Origin: Pannonibacter carbonis
GTDB lineage: Bacteria > Pseudomonadota > Alphaproteobacteria > Rhizobiales > Stappiaceae
Length of the DNA: 64,000 bases
Reading direction: 5' to 3'
NCBI RefSeq assembly: GCF_003012935.1
Contig: NZ_PUDR01000002.1
Coordinates: 124,001 to 188,000, forward strand
Shown here: positions 8,596 through 16,692 of the stretch, in pieces
How the letters are laid out: the number at the start of each line of letters is the position of its first letter
Numbering within the stretch: position 1 is the stretch's first letter
Notes under the pieces: generated by a model
What the model was told of the DNA's origin: nothing
Database searches by the model: none
What the model saw: the letters and a program-made list of their open reading frames with translations, nothing else
Position numbers and translations under genes: made by a program

Positions 8596-10185
8596 ATGAC
8601 AGAAACCTTCGACTACGTCGTCATCGGGGCCGGTTCGGCCGGGTCTGCCGTGGCGCACAGGCTGGTCAATGCCGGCAAGACCGTGCTGCTGCTGGAAGCG
8701 GGCCCGGCGGACAATTCGATGTTCGTGCATATTCCGGCGACCTTCGTGCGCGTCATCGGCACGGCGCGGACCTGGCTGTACCAGTCCGAGCCTCAGCCGC
8801 ATGCTGAGGGCCGCGTCATGCATATCCCGCAGGGGCGCACGCTTGGCGGCGGCTCCTCGGTCAACGCAATGATCTACATCCGCGGCCAGCGGCAGGACTA
8901 TGACACCTGGGCCGCCATGGGCGCGCGCGGCTGGGCCTATGCCGATGTGCTGCCGTACTTCCGGCGGGCGGAGAACAACCAGCGCCTGTCCAATGCCTGG
9001 CACGGGGCAGACGGCCCGCAGAGCGTCAATGACCCGCGCCACCGGCATCCGCTGAGCCTTGCCTTCGTCAAGGCGGCGCAGGAGGCTGGCCACGCCTACA
9101 ATGACGACTTCAACGGCGCGGAACAGGCCGGGACCGGCTTCTACCAGTCGACGACCGGCAACGGCCAGCGCGCCTCGACGGCGGTCGCCTATCTGAAGCC
9201 GCTCAGGGGCAACTCGAAGCTGGTGGTGCGCACGGGCTGTGCCGTGTCGCGGCTGATCATCGAGAACGGTGCAGCGACAGGGCTCAGCTACCGCCGCGAG
9301 GACGGCAGCGAGCACACCGTGCATGCGCGGGCGGAAGTGGTGCTGTCGGCCGGGGCGCTGGCGACGCCGAAGCTGATGATGCTGTCGGGACTGGGGCCGG
9401 CGGCGGAGCTGGAACCGCTCGGCATCCCGGTGCTGCGCGACCTGCCGGGCGTCGGCCGGAACTTCCAGGACCATCTGGAGGTGTCGGTCTATGCCAGGGC
9501 GAAGGACCCGATCAGCCTGCTCGGTGCGGACCGGGGGCTGAAGGCGATCCGGCATGGCCTGCAGTATTTCATGACCAGGTCCGGGCTGCTGACCTCGAAT
9601 GTGGTGGAATGCGGTGGGTTTTTCGACACGAGCGGTTCGGGCCGTCCCGATATCCAGTTCCATGTCATCCCGACGCTGATGGGCGATGTGGGGCGCGAGC
9701 CGCTGGCCGGGCACGGCATGTCGCTGAACCCCTGTTTCCTGCGGCCGAAGTCGCGCGGCACGGTGAAGCTGCGCTCGGCCGACCCGAACGAGCCGATCCT
9801 GCTCGACCCGAACTTCCTCGCCGAACAGGACGACATGGACACGCTGGTGCGCGGGGTGAAACTGGCCCGCCGCATCCTGCGCCAGCCCTCGCTGCAGAAG
9901 CTGATCGAGCGCGAGCTGCTGCCCTCCGAGGCGGAGACGCTGAGCGACGCGCAGATCGAGGACCATGTCCGCCGTTATGCCAAGACGGTCTATCACCCCT
10001 CCGGCACCTGCCGCATGGGCGAGGACGACGAGGCGGTGGTCGACAGCCAGCTGCGCGTGCGCGGCATCGGCCGGCTTCGCATCGCCGATGCCTCGGTGAT
10101 GCCGGCGCTGGTCAGCGGCAACACCAACGCCCCCTCGATCATGATCGGCGAACGCTGCGCCGACTTCCTGCTTGGGCGGGGATAG
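8596..10185 (+). CDS. GMC-family FAD oxidoreductase (choline/alcohol dehydrogenase-like)
   Basis: Oxidises an alcohol to an aldehyde with FAD. 529 aa; N-terminal dinucleotide-binding motif VVIGAGSAGSAVA...VLLLEAG, GMC signature 1 around QGRTLGGGSSVNAMIYIRGQ, and the C-terminal catalytic His in YHPSGTCRMG followed by GNTNAPSIMIGERC. It is in an operon with the upstream aldehyde dehydrogenase (gap 7 nt), so alcohol to aldehyde to acid by consecutive enzymes is the natural reading. The substrate could be an aryl-ethanol, given the FeaB-like partner, or choline. A hairpin terminator follows. Confidence 0.85.
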   Translation: MTETFDYVVIGAGSAGSAVAHRLVNAGKTVLLLEAGPADNSMFVHIPATFVRVIGTARTWLYQSEPQPHAEGRVMHIPQGRTLGGGSSVNAMIYIRGQRQDYDTWAAMGARGWAYADVLPYFRRAENNQRLSNAWHGADGPQSVNDPRHRHPLSLAFVKAAQEAGHAYNDDFNGAEQAGTGFYQSTTGNGQRASTAVAYLKPLRGNSKLVVRTGCAVSRLIIENGAATGLSYRREDGSEHTVHARAEVVLSAGALATPKLMMLSGLGPAAELEPLGIPVLRDLPGVGRNFQDHLEVSVYARAKDPISLLGADRGLKAIRHGLQYFMTRSGLLTSNVVECGGFFDTSGSGRPDIQFHVIPTLMGDVGREPLAGHGMSLNPCFLRPKSRGTVKLRSADPNEPILLDPNFLAEQDDMDTLVRGVKLARRILRQPSLQKLIERELLPSEAETLSDAQIEDHVRRYAKTVYHPSGTCRMGEDDEAVVDSQLRVRGIGRLRIADASVMPALVSGNTNAPSIMIGERCADFLLGRG

Positions 10186-10209
10186 CGCAGGGTCGCGATG
10201 ACTGAGAAA

Positions 10210-10242
10210 AAACGCCGCCACGGGATCGCCGGGGCGGCGTTT
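10210..10242 (+). terminator. Hairpin terminator after the GMC gene
   Basis: Perfect 10-bp stem AAACGCCGCC / GGCGGCGTTT around a 13-nt loop, 24 nt after the GMC stop. The stem itself ends in TTT on the plus strand and AAAA flanks it on the left, so it could act on either strand. Confidence 0.75.
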
Positions 10243-10279
10243 GCTTGTTGGTGGACCATGTTCTGTTGTGCCTGCACAG

Positions 10280-10494
10280 TCATTCCGGACAAGGTGAGCG
10301 TGAGCGAACCGCAGATCCGGAATCCAGCGCGTCTGCGCGAGCGTAAGCGAGCTCCAAAGAGCAACGGAGCAACAACCGGGTGTCGGGTCTGGTTTGTCGC
10401 GCTGCGCGCGGCTGATGTCTGGATCCCGGCTCACGTCCGGGATAGGTCCCGGCTCGGCGCATCACTGGCGCTCAGCTAGGCCGGGATGACGGTG
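10280..10494. repeat. Dispersed REP-like element (CATTCCGG ... GGCCGGGATGACG)
   Basis: Starts with CATTCCGGACAAGGTGAGCG and ends with CTAGGCCGGGATGACGG, with nested GATCCGG / CCGGGAT complements. The same design (CATCCCGGAC...GATCCGGG ... CCCGG...GGCCGGGATGACG) is seen at 41387-41560 and 42868-42990. An open frame across it (10198-10479) is low in plausibility and is not called. Confidence 0.6.
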
Positions 10495-10514
10495 GCGAGA
10501 TGAGGACTCCGACA

Positions 10515-10691
10515 ATGCAGAACGCTGAAAGCAGCCGCCTCATTATGACGTCCGAGATGCTGGAGGCGGTCCGCCGCCGAGTGCGGACTTCGATTGAAGA
10601 TACTCGCCCGTCTCTCAATGCATCCGAAGTGGAGAGGCGGTTGCACGCGCTTCACACGGACACCGTGAAGGCGCATGGCAAGTCCATGTGA
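10515..10691 (+). CDS. Small hypothetical protein, possibly antitoxin-like
   Basis: 58 aa if started at ATG 10515, which has GAGGAC about 8 nt upstream; ATG 10500 adds five residues. The sequence is charged and helical (SEMLEAVRRRVRTSIEDTRP, EVERRLHALHTDTVKA). The SIEDTRPSL...EVERRLHALH pattern is faintly reminiscent of small antitoxins of the type II class, but no toxin gene lies beside it. A hairpin (10701-10721, GTCCCGGC/GCCGGGAC) follows the stop. It may be a real small gene or chance. Confidence 0.4.
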   Translation: MQNAESSRLIMTSEMLEAVRRRVRTSIEDTRPSLNASEVERRLHALHTDTVKAHGKSM

Positions 10692-10810
10692 TCAAAACAG
10701 GTCCCGGCTCAAGGCCGGGACAGCGCGGTGAGGGTGGCAACGGCCGGGGCCGTTCCGGTGCGGCAAGACCTCCGAGTCCATAACCTCCAAGGTCATTTTG
10801 TCTGTGCCAA

Positions 10811-11533
10811 CTACGCCCCCTTGCCGCCGGCGAGGTAGGCGCTGTGCAGGATGTCGGGGCGGGCGGAGAGGTCGGCGGCGGTGCCGGAGAAGACCAGGTT
10901 GCCGCGTTCCATCACCATGGCCTGACGCGAGAGGGCAAGGGCGAGGGTGGTGAACTGCTCGATCAGCAACACGCCCGTGCCCTTGGCGGCAATCTCGGTC
11001 AGGGTGCCGGCAAGGCGCTTGACGATGGCCGGGGCAAGGCCCAGCGAAAGTTCGTCGATCAGGAGGAAGCGCGGCTTGGCGATGAGGGCCTGACCCATGG
11101 CGACCATCTGTTTCTGGCCGCCGGAGAGCGAGCAGCCGCGCACTTCCAGCCGCTGCACCAGCTCGGGGAAGAGGGCGAGCACCTCCTCGATGGCGCTGGA
11201 GAGGGCCGCTGGCGGCAGCATCGATCCGGCCGCGCGCAGGTTGTCGATGACGGTGAGGCTGGTCAGCACCCGGTGGCCTTCGGGCACGATGGCAATGCCG
11301 GCGCGGCGGACGCTGTCGGGGGAGCGGCCGTCGATGCGCTCCCCGTCCAGCAGGATGCGGCCGGCGGTGAGCGGCAGGACCCCGGCCATGGCGCCGACGA
11401 GGCTGGACTTGCCGGCCCCGTTGGCGCCGACGAGGGCGGTGATTTCGCCGGCCGTGATGGTGAGGTCAATGCCATGCAGCACGCGCTTGCCGCCGCGATG
11501 GAGGACGAGGCCGGAGACGTCGATGGTGCTCAT
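10811..11533 (-). CDS. livF: Branched-chain amino acid-type ABC transporter ATPase
   Basis: 240-aa ATP-binding subunit of a HAAT-family importer at the inner membrane face. Walker A GANGAGKSS, signature LSGGQKQMVAMGQAL and Walker B FLLIDELSLGLAP are intact; the SLGLAP variant is typical of LivF. It is the last gene of the operon livK-livH-livM-livG-livF, 3 nt after livG. Confidence 0.9.
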   Translation of the reverse strand: MSTIDVSGLVLHRGGKRVLHGIDLTITAGEITALVGANGAGKSSLVGAMAGVLPLTAGRILLDGERIDGRSPDSVRRAGIAIVPEGHRVLTSLTVIDNLRAAGSMLPPAALSSAIEEVLALFPELVQRLEVRGCSLSGGQKQMVAMGQALIAKPRFLLIDELSLGLAPAIVKRLAGTLTEIAAKGTGVLLIEQFTTLALALSRQAMVMERGNLVFSGTAADLSARPDILHSAYLAGGKGA

Positions 11534-11536
11534 GGC

Positions 11537-12244
11537 TCAGGCAGCTCCGAGATAGGCGCGGTGGACGACGGGATCATCGAGGACGGTGCGGGTGGGGCCG
11601 AGGGCGAGGCGCTTGCCGAAATCCAGCACCAGCGTTTCGCCGCAGGTGGCGGAAATCAGGTCGACGTCGTGGTCGATCAGCAGCACCGTGGCGCCGAAGG
11701 CCTTGGGAATGCCGAGGATGCACTGGCGCAGGCGCAGCGCTTCGGCCTCGTCGAGACCGGCGCCGGGCTCGTCCATCAGGATGAGACGCGGACCGCCGAC
11801 CAGGGCGCGGGCGATCTCGACCATGCGCCGCTCATAGAGATTGAGCGCGGCCCCCATCACCTGGGCACGGGGGCCGAGGCCGGTGAAGGCGAGGGCCCGT
11901 TCGACATCATCGCCGATGGTTGCGCCCTTGAGGCCGATGTGGTCGGCCAGCGCGAGGACATTGTCCCAGGCAGAGAGGTCATCGGCGACCTGTTCGGTCT
12001 GGAACGTGCGGCGCAGCCCGGCCTGGACGCGGCGGGTTGGCGACAGCGGCAGGAGATCGCGGCCGTCCAGCTCGATGGAGCCGGTGACGGGGGTTATGAA
12101 GCCCGAGAACACGTTGAGCAGCGTGGTCTTGCCGGCACCGTTGGGGCCGACGAGGCCGATGATCGGCTGGGTCAGTTCTGCCGAGAGGCCGTCCAGCGGG
12201 CGCACCGCGCCGAACTGGACCGTGAGATTTTCGATGCGGATCAT
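11537..12244 (-). CDS. livG: Branched-chain amino acid-type ABC transporter ATPase
   Basis: Second ATPase of the same importer, 235 aa from the MIRIENLTV start. Walker A GPNGAGKTT, Walker B LILMDEPGAGLDEAE and H-loop LLIDHDVDL are present. The start at 12244 is chosen because its ATG overlaps the livM stop as ATGA (12241-12244). The signature region reads LNLYERRMVEIARAL instead of canonical LSGGQ, an unusual change for an ABC ATPase and worth noting. Confidence 0.88.
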   Translation of the reverse strand: MIRIENLTVQFGAVRPLDGLSAELTQPIIGLVGPNGAGKTTLLNVFSGFITPVTGSIELDGRDLLPLSPTRRVQAGLRRTFQTEQVADDLSAWDNVLALADHIGLKGATIGDDVERALAFTGLGPRAQVMGAALNLYERRMVEIARALVGGPRLILMDEPGAGLDEAEALRLRQCILGIPKAFGATVLLIDHDVDLISATCGETLVLDFGKRLALGPTRTVLDDPVVHRAYLGAA

Positions 12245-13350
12245 GGGCGTCTTTCCCCGGTCTCGGCGGCCAGCTTGTCGGAAGCCGGAGCTTCCTGTTG
12301 CGCTGGCGATGGGGTGCTTTCGCTGGCGATCAGACCGGTCAGCCATTGGCCAAGGCCTGTAATCTGGCCGGCGATCCCAGTCGGCGCGGTGACAAGGGCG
12401 TGCAGAAGCGCGGCGCCGAAGATGACCATGGCGAGATAGCCATCAACGCCGTGGTCAGTCAGCAGGGACGGGACGGCGCGCAGGAGCAGCCCGGCGATGA
12501 CGGCACCGAACCAGTTGTAGGCCCCACCGACCACGGTGAGGGCGAAGAGATTGAGCGATTCCGCTGCCGAGAAGGCGCGGCCGTCGAGCTGGCCAACGCC
12601 GGCTGCCAGTACACCGCCAGCAAGACCGGCCAGGAAGCCGGCCAGCGCGAAGGCCCAGGCCTTGTAGAGCAGCAGGTTGACGCCGGCTGACAGCGCCGTG
12701 GTTTCGCCAGCGCGGATCATGGCCCAGGAGCGGCCGGGCTTTGTCCGCCGGTGCAGTTCGATGAGCATCAGGCCGAGGGCCAGCACGCCGACCGCGTAGA
12801 GGAAATAGGCCTCGTTGCCGGTGGCGAGCAGGGGGCGCGGCAGCATCAGGCGCTGGCTGGCATCGGCGCGGCCGAAAAAGCCCGAACCGCCGTCCGGAAA
12901 GCCGAAGGCATTGATGATGACCTGGAAGCCGCCGGCCAGCATCAGCGTGACCAGAGCGAGATAAAGCCCCTTGAGACGCAGCGCTGGAAGGCCGCAGAGC
13001 ACGCCGACGAGTGATGCCGCGATGCCGCCCGAGAGCAGCGACAGCTCGAACGGCCAGCCGAAGGCAAAGCCGGTGCGCAGCGTGACCCAGCCGCCGACGC
13101 CGATGAGGCTGAACTGGCACAGGGAGACGAGCCCGAGCTGGCCGTAGAGCAGCGCAACGCCGGCAGCAGCGAGGCCAATAGCCGCAGCGGAGGTGAGCGT
13201 CGAGATCCAGTAGGCGTTGGCGGCGAGCGAGACGAGCACAGCGCCGGCCATCAGCAGCAGCGGAATGGTGACGAGGGTGCGGTAGCGGCCAAGGCCGGGA
13301 CGTTCGACGGTCAGATGGGCCGGCTCGCCGGGGAGGGAAGGAGAAGTCAT
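12241..13350 (-). CDS. livM: Branched-chain amino acid-type ABC transporter permease
   Basis: 369 aa from the MTSPSLPGEP start, hydrophobic with about 8-10 membrane segments and the LivM-type cytoplasmic motif (GRSWAMIRAGETTALSAGVN) that couples to the ATPases. The start is set by ATGA overlap with the livH stop (13347-13350). The longer open frame upstream runs through livH in another frame and is not coding. Confidence 0.87.
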   Translation of the reverse strand: MTSPSLPGEPAHLTVERPGLGRYRTLVTIPLLLMAGAVLVSLAANAYWISTLTSAAAIGLAAAGVALLYGQLGLVSLCQFSLIGVGGWVTLRTGFAFGWPFELSLLSGGIAASLVGVLCGLPALRLKGLYLALVTLMLAGGFQVIINAFGFPDGGSGFFGRADASQRLMLPRPLLATGNEAYFLYAVGVLALGLMLIELHRRTKPGRSWAMIRAGETTALSAGVNLLLYKAWAFALAGFLAGLAGGVLAAGVGQLDGRAFSAAESLNLFALTVVGGAYNWFGAVIAGLLLRAVPSLLTDHGVDGYLAMVIFGAALLHALVTAPTGIAGQITGLGQWLTGLIASESTPSPAQQEAPASDKLAAETGERRP

Positions 13351-14213
13351 CGGCGGTCCATGGTCAGGAGGCTTGCGCGCATGGTGGCGACGGCCACGAG
13401 CGCGATGACAAAGGGGGCGGCTGTGCGATAGGGCGCGATGGCCGGCACGGCGGTGAGGCACGCTTCGGTAACGCCGATGGCGATGCCGGCGATGGCGGTG
13501 GCCGGAAGCGAGCGGAGCTGGCCCAGAATGGCGGCCGCAATGGCCGGGACGACCAGGAAGGTCAGCTGCATGCCCTGGAGGCGGACGAGATTGGCCAGCA
13601 GCAGCCCGCAGATGCCGGCAAACACGCCGGAAATGCCCCAGGCAAAGGCCTCCAGCCGCACCACGCGGATGCCGAGAATGGCGCTGAGATCGCGGTCATC
13701 GGCCAGCGAACGCAGGTAGAGGCCGACACGGGTGCGGGCCAGCAGCAGGCTGATCGCCGCGACCATGGCAAGGGCGAGCGTCAGCGCGATGATCCGCGTC
13801 ATGTTGAGGCGTGCACCGAAAATCGTGAAGAACGTCTTGTCGGTCGGCAGATTGAGCCGGCGCGGCACCTCGCCCCAGTACCAGCCGATGAAGCCGAGCA
13901 GGACGAGGGCAAATCCGAGCGTGCCGACGGAGCGCACGACGGGGTCGCGGAAGGCCAGACGCGGCGCGATGAGACGGCCATAGGCATAGGAACCTGTGGC
14001 TGCGACCAGAATGGCAGCAAGCCAGGCCAGTGCGTTGGCATGGCCAAGTTCAATCAGGTTCCAGGCGACGAAAGCGCCAAGGGCACCCAGCGCACCAAAG
14101 GCAAAGTTGATGACGCCGGTTGCCCGGTACAGAACCACGAGGCCGACACCCGACAAGGCGTAGACCGCCCCGATGCCGAGACCCGACACGACGAAGGCGA
14201 GGAGGATGGACAT
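13347..14213 (-). CDS. livH: Branched-chain amino acid-type ABC transporter permease
   Basis: 288 aa, about 8 predicted membrane helices, starting MSILLAFVVSGLGIGAVYALSG as is usual for LivH, with the coupling-loop motif RTRVGLYLRSLADDRDLSAILGI. It forms the membrane channel with LivM. It is separated from livK by a terminator-like hairpin, so expression is probably stepped down after livK. Confidence 0.88.
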   Translation of the reverse strand: MSILLAFVVSGLGIGAVYALSGVGLVVLYRATGVINFAFGALGALGAFVAWNLIELGHANALAWLAAILVAATGSYAYGRLIAPRLAFRDPVVRSVGTLGFALVLLGFIGWYWGEVPRRLNLPTDKTFFTIFGARLNMTRIIALTLALAMVAAISLLLARTRVGLYLRSLADDRDLSAILGIRVVRLEAFAWGISGVFAGICGLLLANLVRLQGMQLTFLVVPAIAAAILGQLRSLPATAIAGIAIGVTEACLTAVPAIAPYRTAAPFVIALVAVATMRASLLTMDRR

Positions 14214-14244
14214 GCAAAAGCCGACCGCGTTTCAGGATAAAAAA

Positions 14245-14274
14245 GCGCCCGGGCAAACCGTGGTTCGCCCGGGC
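14245..14274 (-). terminator. Partial terminator between livK and livH
   Basis: GCCCGGGC at 14247-14254 pairs with GCCCGGGC at 14267-14274; on the minus strand the stem is followed by GCGCTTTTTTATCC, a good T run. Its place just after livK and before livH fits read-through attenuation, giving more binding protein than permease. Confidence 0.8.
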
Positions 14275-14288
14275 AGGGGAGGAGAGGT

Positions 14289-15539
14289 TCAGCGAAGCGT
14301 GGCTTCGAAAGCGCGGATGTCTGTCAGCTCCGGGTCATTGACGGCGGCGCATTCGGAGACGGTCTTCCAGGATCCGTTGTCGGTGATGGCGTTGCGCAGG
14401 GTGTTGTTGGCGTTGTGCCGCGACAGCTCGGCGCCGTAGTACCAGGGCGCACACAGGATATCGCTCTCGAACGTCTTCACTTCACTAAGCGCCGTGGCAA
14501 CGCTGTCACGCTCGATCTTGGCCGGATCCAGCTTCAGCATGGCTTCGGTGGCAAGGCGGGCGGAGAGGTAGCCGGCCTGGGCGAAGGTGTCGCGCGGGAC
14601 ATCCTTGCCGGCATGGGCATCCATGACGGCGCGCCAGTTCATGTTGTCCGGCGTCTCGGCATCCAGCGGCTGGAACTCCATGTTGACGACGAACTTGCCG
14701 TTCCAGGCCTCGCCGAGGGCACCGGGGACATCCAGGCTGTAGCCCGAGGCGGCCGAGCCGAACTTGATGGTCTCGTTGAGGCCCTGTTCTTCAGCGGCCA
14801 CCAGCACCGGCAGCATGACGCCCTTGGGCAGGCTGAGGATGATCGCATCCGGGCTCATGCTGGCGGCCTGCAGCACGACCGAGGTGGCGTCCGATGAACC
14901 CGGATCGATGAGGATGGTGGAGGATTCCGCGCCGTTCTCGTTGGCCCAGACGGTGACGCCGTCACAGGCCCAGGCACCGACATTGGGGATGTTCGGGGCG
15001 ATACAGACGAACTTCTTGGCGCCCGAGGTCTTGTTGATGTGCTCGGCAACCGCCAGCGTCGACAGCCGCGGACCCGCGTTCAGCGGGGCATAGGTCCAGG
15101 CCGTGAAGCACTCACGCGGCACGCCGACGCCGGCGATGGCGATGACGCCCTTCTCGGCATAGCTGTTGGCGTTGGCGGCGCATTCGACGAAGCTGGAGTT
15201 GCCGACCATGGCAACGACCTTCTCGTCATCGACCAGCTTGGCGGCAAGCTGCGCGGCGATTTCCGGGCTCCACTGGTCGTCGCCGATGATGTAGTTCACC
15301 GGACGGCCATTGATGCCGCCATTGGCGTTGACGCAGTCGAAATAGGCCTTGGCCGCCTGGGCCGAGGCGCTGAAGTCGTCCGGACCGGTCTTGGAGACGA
15401 TGGAGCCGATGTTGATCGGCGTGCCGGTGGCCGCCTGGCCGTTGGCAAGGCCGCATTTGGGGGCATCAGCGGCCGACGCAACGCCAGCGGAAAGAGCGAA
15501 CACGGCAGTTGCCGCGCCAGCCAGGATCAGATGTTTCAT
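14289..15539 (-). CDS. livK: Periplasmic substrate-binding protein of the Liv-type ABC transporter
   Basis: 416 aa from MKHLILAGAA, which has GGAGG upstream; residues 1-23 are a signal peptide ending ASA-AD. The mature protein is a type I periplasmic binding protein (INIGSIVSKTGPDDFSASAQAAKAYFDCVNANGGINGRPV). Members of this group bind amino acids but also aromatic acids and amides. Its place between feaR/feaB-like genes and hpaD makes an aromatic acid such as a phenylacetate derivative a reasonable but unproven ligand. The gene symbol denotes the family, not a proven leucine role. Confidence 0.85.
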   Translation of the reverse strand: MKHLILAGAATAVFALSAGVASAADAPKCGLANGQAATGTPINIGSIVSKTGPDDFSASAQAAKAYFDCVNANGGINGRPVNYIIGDDQWSPEIAAQLAAKLVDDEKVVAMVGNSSFVECAANANSYAEKGVIAIAGVGVPRECFTAWTYAPLNAGPRLSTLAVAEHINKTSGAKKFVCIAPNIPNVGAWACDGVTVWANENGAESSTILIDPGSSDATSVVLQAASMSPDAIILSLPKGVMLPVLVAAEEQGLNETIKFGSAASGYSLDVPGALGEAWNGKFVVNMEFQPLDAETPDNMNWRAVMDAHAGKDVPRDTFAQAGYLSARLATEAMLKLDPAKIERDSVATALSEVKTFESDILCAPWYYGAELSRHNANNTLRNAITDNGSWKTVSECAAVNDPELTDIRAFEATLR

Positions 15540-15779
15540 GATGGTTTCCTCCCAGTATGAGGACGCAGGCAACCTGTCACTGTCCAGCCTGTTTGCCGGG
15601 CAGTGAGGCAACCGGTTTTCCGGGGCTCTCCGGGGTCGCGTCCTGTTGCCCTGATCCTAGCCGAGCCTGCGATTCCGGCCATCCCATGCCCTTGATCGGC
15701 CACGCACTCGGGCTTGACCGAGGGCGGCAAGGCGCAGAAATCCGGGCTTTGTGTTGATCCACATCAAGGCAGGTTCATT

Positions 15780-15799
15780 ATTTAACATGTTTATTAAAT
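15780..15799 (+). promoter_or_regulatory. Putative regulatory box upstream of hpaD (and livK)
   Basis: ATTTAACATGTTTATTAAAT, nearly self-complementary at its ends (ATTTAA / TTAAAT), located 32 nt ahead of the hpaD ATG in the 291-nt region shared with divergent livK. It matches 17 of 20 positions of the box at 5265-5284. The rest of 15540-15830 shows no other clear motif. Confidence 0.55.
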
Positions 15800-15830
15800 C
15801 CATTGCCGCACCAACCGGGAGGATCCGCAC

Positions 15831-16682
15831 ATGGGCAAGATTTCACTCGCCGCCAAGGTCACACACGTTCCGTCGATGTTCCTGTCGGAGTTGCCGGGGC
15901 AGCATCATGGCTGCCGTCAGTCCGCCATCGACGGGCTGATCGAGATTCGCCGCCGCTGCGAGGCAGACGGGGTGGACACGCTGGTGGTTTTCGACACGCA
16001 CTGGCTGGTGAACAGCGGGTTCCACATCAACGCGTCTGCCCGCTACCAGGGCATCTACACCTCGAACGAGTTCCCGCAGTTCATCCAGAACCTCACCTAT
16101 GACTATGAGGGCGCGCCGGAGCTGGGCGATGCGGTGGCGCAGATCGCAAGGGGCAAGGGCGTGCGCATCGAGGCGCATCACGTCGATACGCTGGAATTGG
16201 AATACGGCACGCTGGTGCCGCTCAAATACATCAACCCGGACCACCGGATGAAGGTGCTGTCGATCGCGGCCTGGTGTCCGTGGCACGAACTGGAGGACAG
16301 CCGCCGGATCGGCGAGGCCGTGCGCGAGGCCATCGCGGCAAGCGGCTGCAACGCCGCCGTGCTTGCCTCCGGCTCGCTGTCGCACCGCATCCACGACAAC
16401 AACGAGGCCCAGGCCGGGATCCACACGATCTCGAACGAGTTCTATCGGCAGGTCGACAAGCGGGTGCTGGACCTGTGGACGCAAGGGCGGTTCGAGGAGT
16501 TCACCGCGATGCTGCCGGAATATGCCCGTGCCTGCCACGGCGAAGGGCTGATGCATGACACGGCGATGCTGATGGGTCTGCTTGGCTGGGACAAGTACAC
16601 CGGCAAGGCCGAGATCCTGACCGACTACTTCACCTCATCGGGCACTGGCCAGGTGAATGCCGTGTTCCCGCTGGCGGCATGA
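15831..16682 (+). CDS. hpaD: 3,4-dihydroxyphenylacetate 2,3-dioxygenase (homoprotocatechuate ring cleavage)
   Basis: Cleaves the ring of homoprotocatechuate to 5-carboxymethyl-2-hydroxymuconate semialdehyde using Fe(II) and O2. The 283 aa match E. coli HpaD along their whole length in recognisable blocks: THVPSMFLSELPG, GCRQSAIDG, FDTHWLVNS (54-62), YEGAPELG, LEYGTLVPL, VLASGSLSHR, MLPEYA, MHDTAMLMGLLGWDKY and the C-terminal SSGTGQVNAVFPLA. It belongs to the LigB-type class III extradiol enzymes. It is divergent from livK; the usual partners (HpaE, HpaF, HpaG, HpaH, HpaI, HpaBC) are absent from the window. Confidence 0.93.
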   Translation: MGKISLAAKVTHVPSMFLSELPGQHHGCRQSAIDGLIEIRRRCEADGVDTLVVFDTHWLVNSGFHINASARYQGIYTSNEFPQFIQNLTYDYEGAPELGDAVAQIARGKGVRIEAHHVDTLELEYGTLVPLKYINPDHRMKVLSIAAWCPWHELEDSRRIGEAVREAIAASGCNAAVLASGSLSHRIHDNNEAQAGIHTISNEFYRQVDKRVLDLWTQGRFEEFTAMLPEYARACHGEGLMHDTAMLMGLLGWDKYTGKAEILTDYFTSSGTGQVNAVFPLAA

Positions 16683-16692
16683 GGAACTGGGG

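Noticed and set aside
7029-8597. 522-aa minus-strand frame opposite the aldehyde dehydrogenase
   Set aside because: The plus strand has all ALDH active-site motifs; the reverse frame has no family features.
8572-10434. 620-aa minus-strand frame opposite the GMC gene
   Set aside because: Shadow of the GMC oxidoreductase; no start signal or motif.
10198-10479. 93-aa ORF downstream of the GMC gene
   Set aside because: It begins inside a terminator hairpin and crosses a REP-like repeat; no ribosome-binding site.
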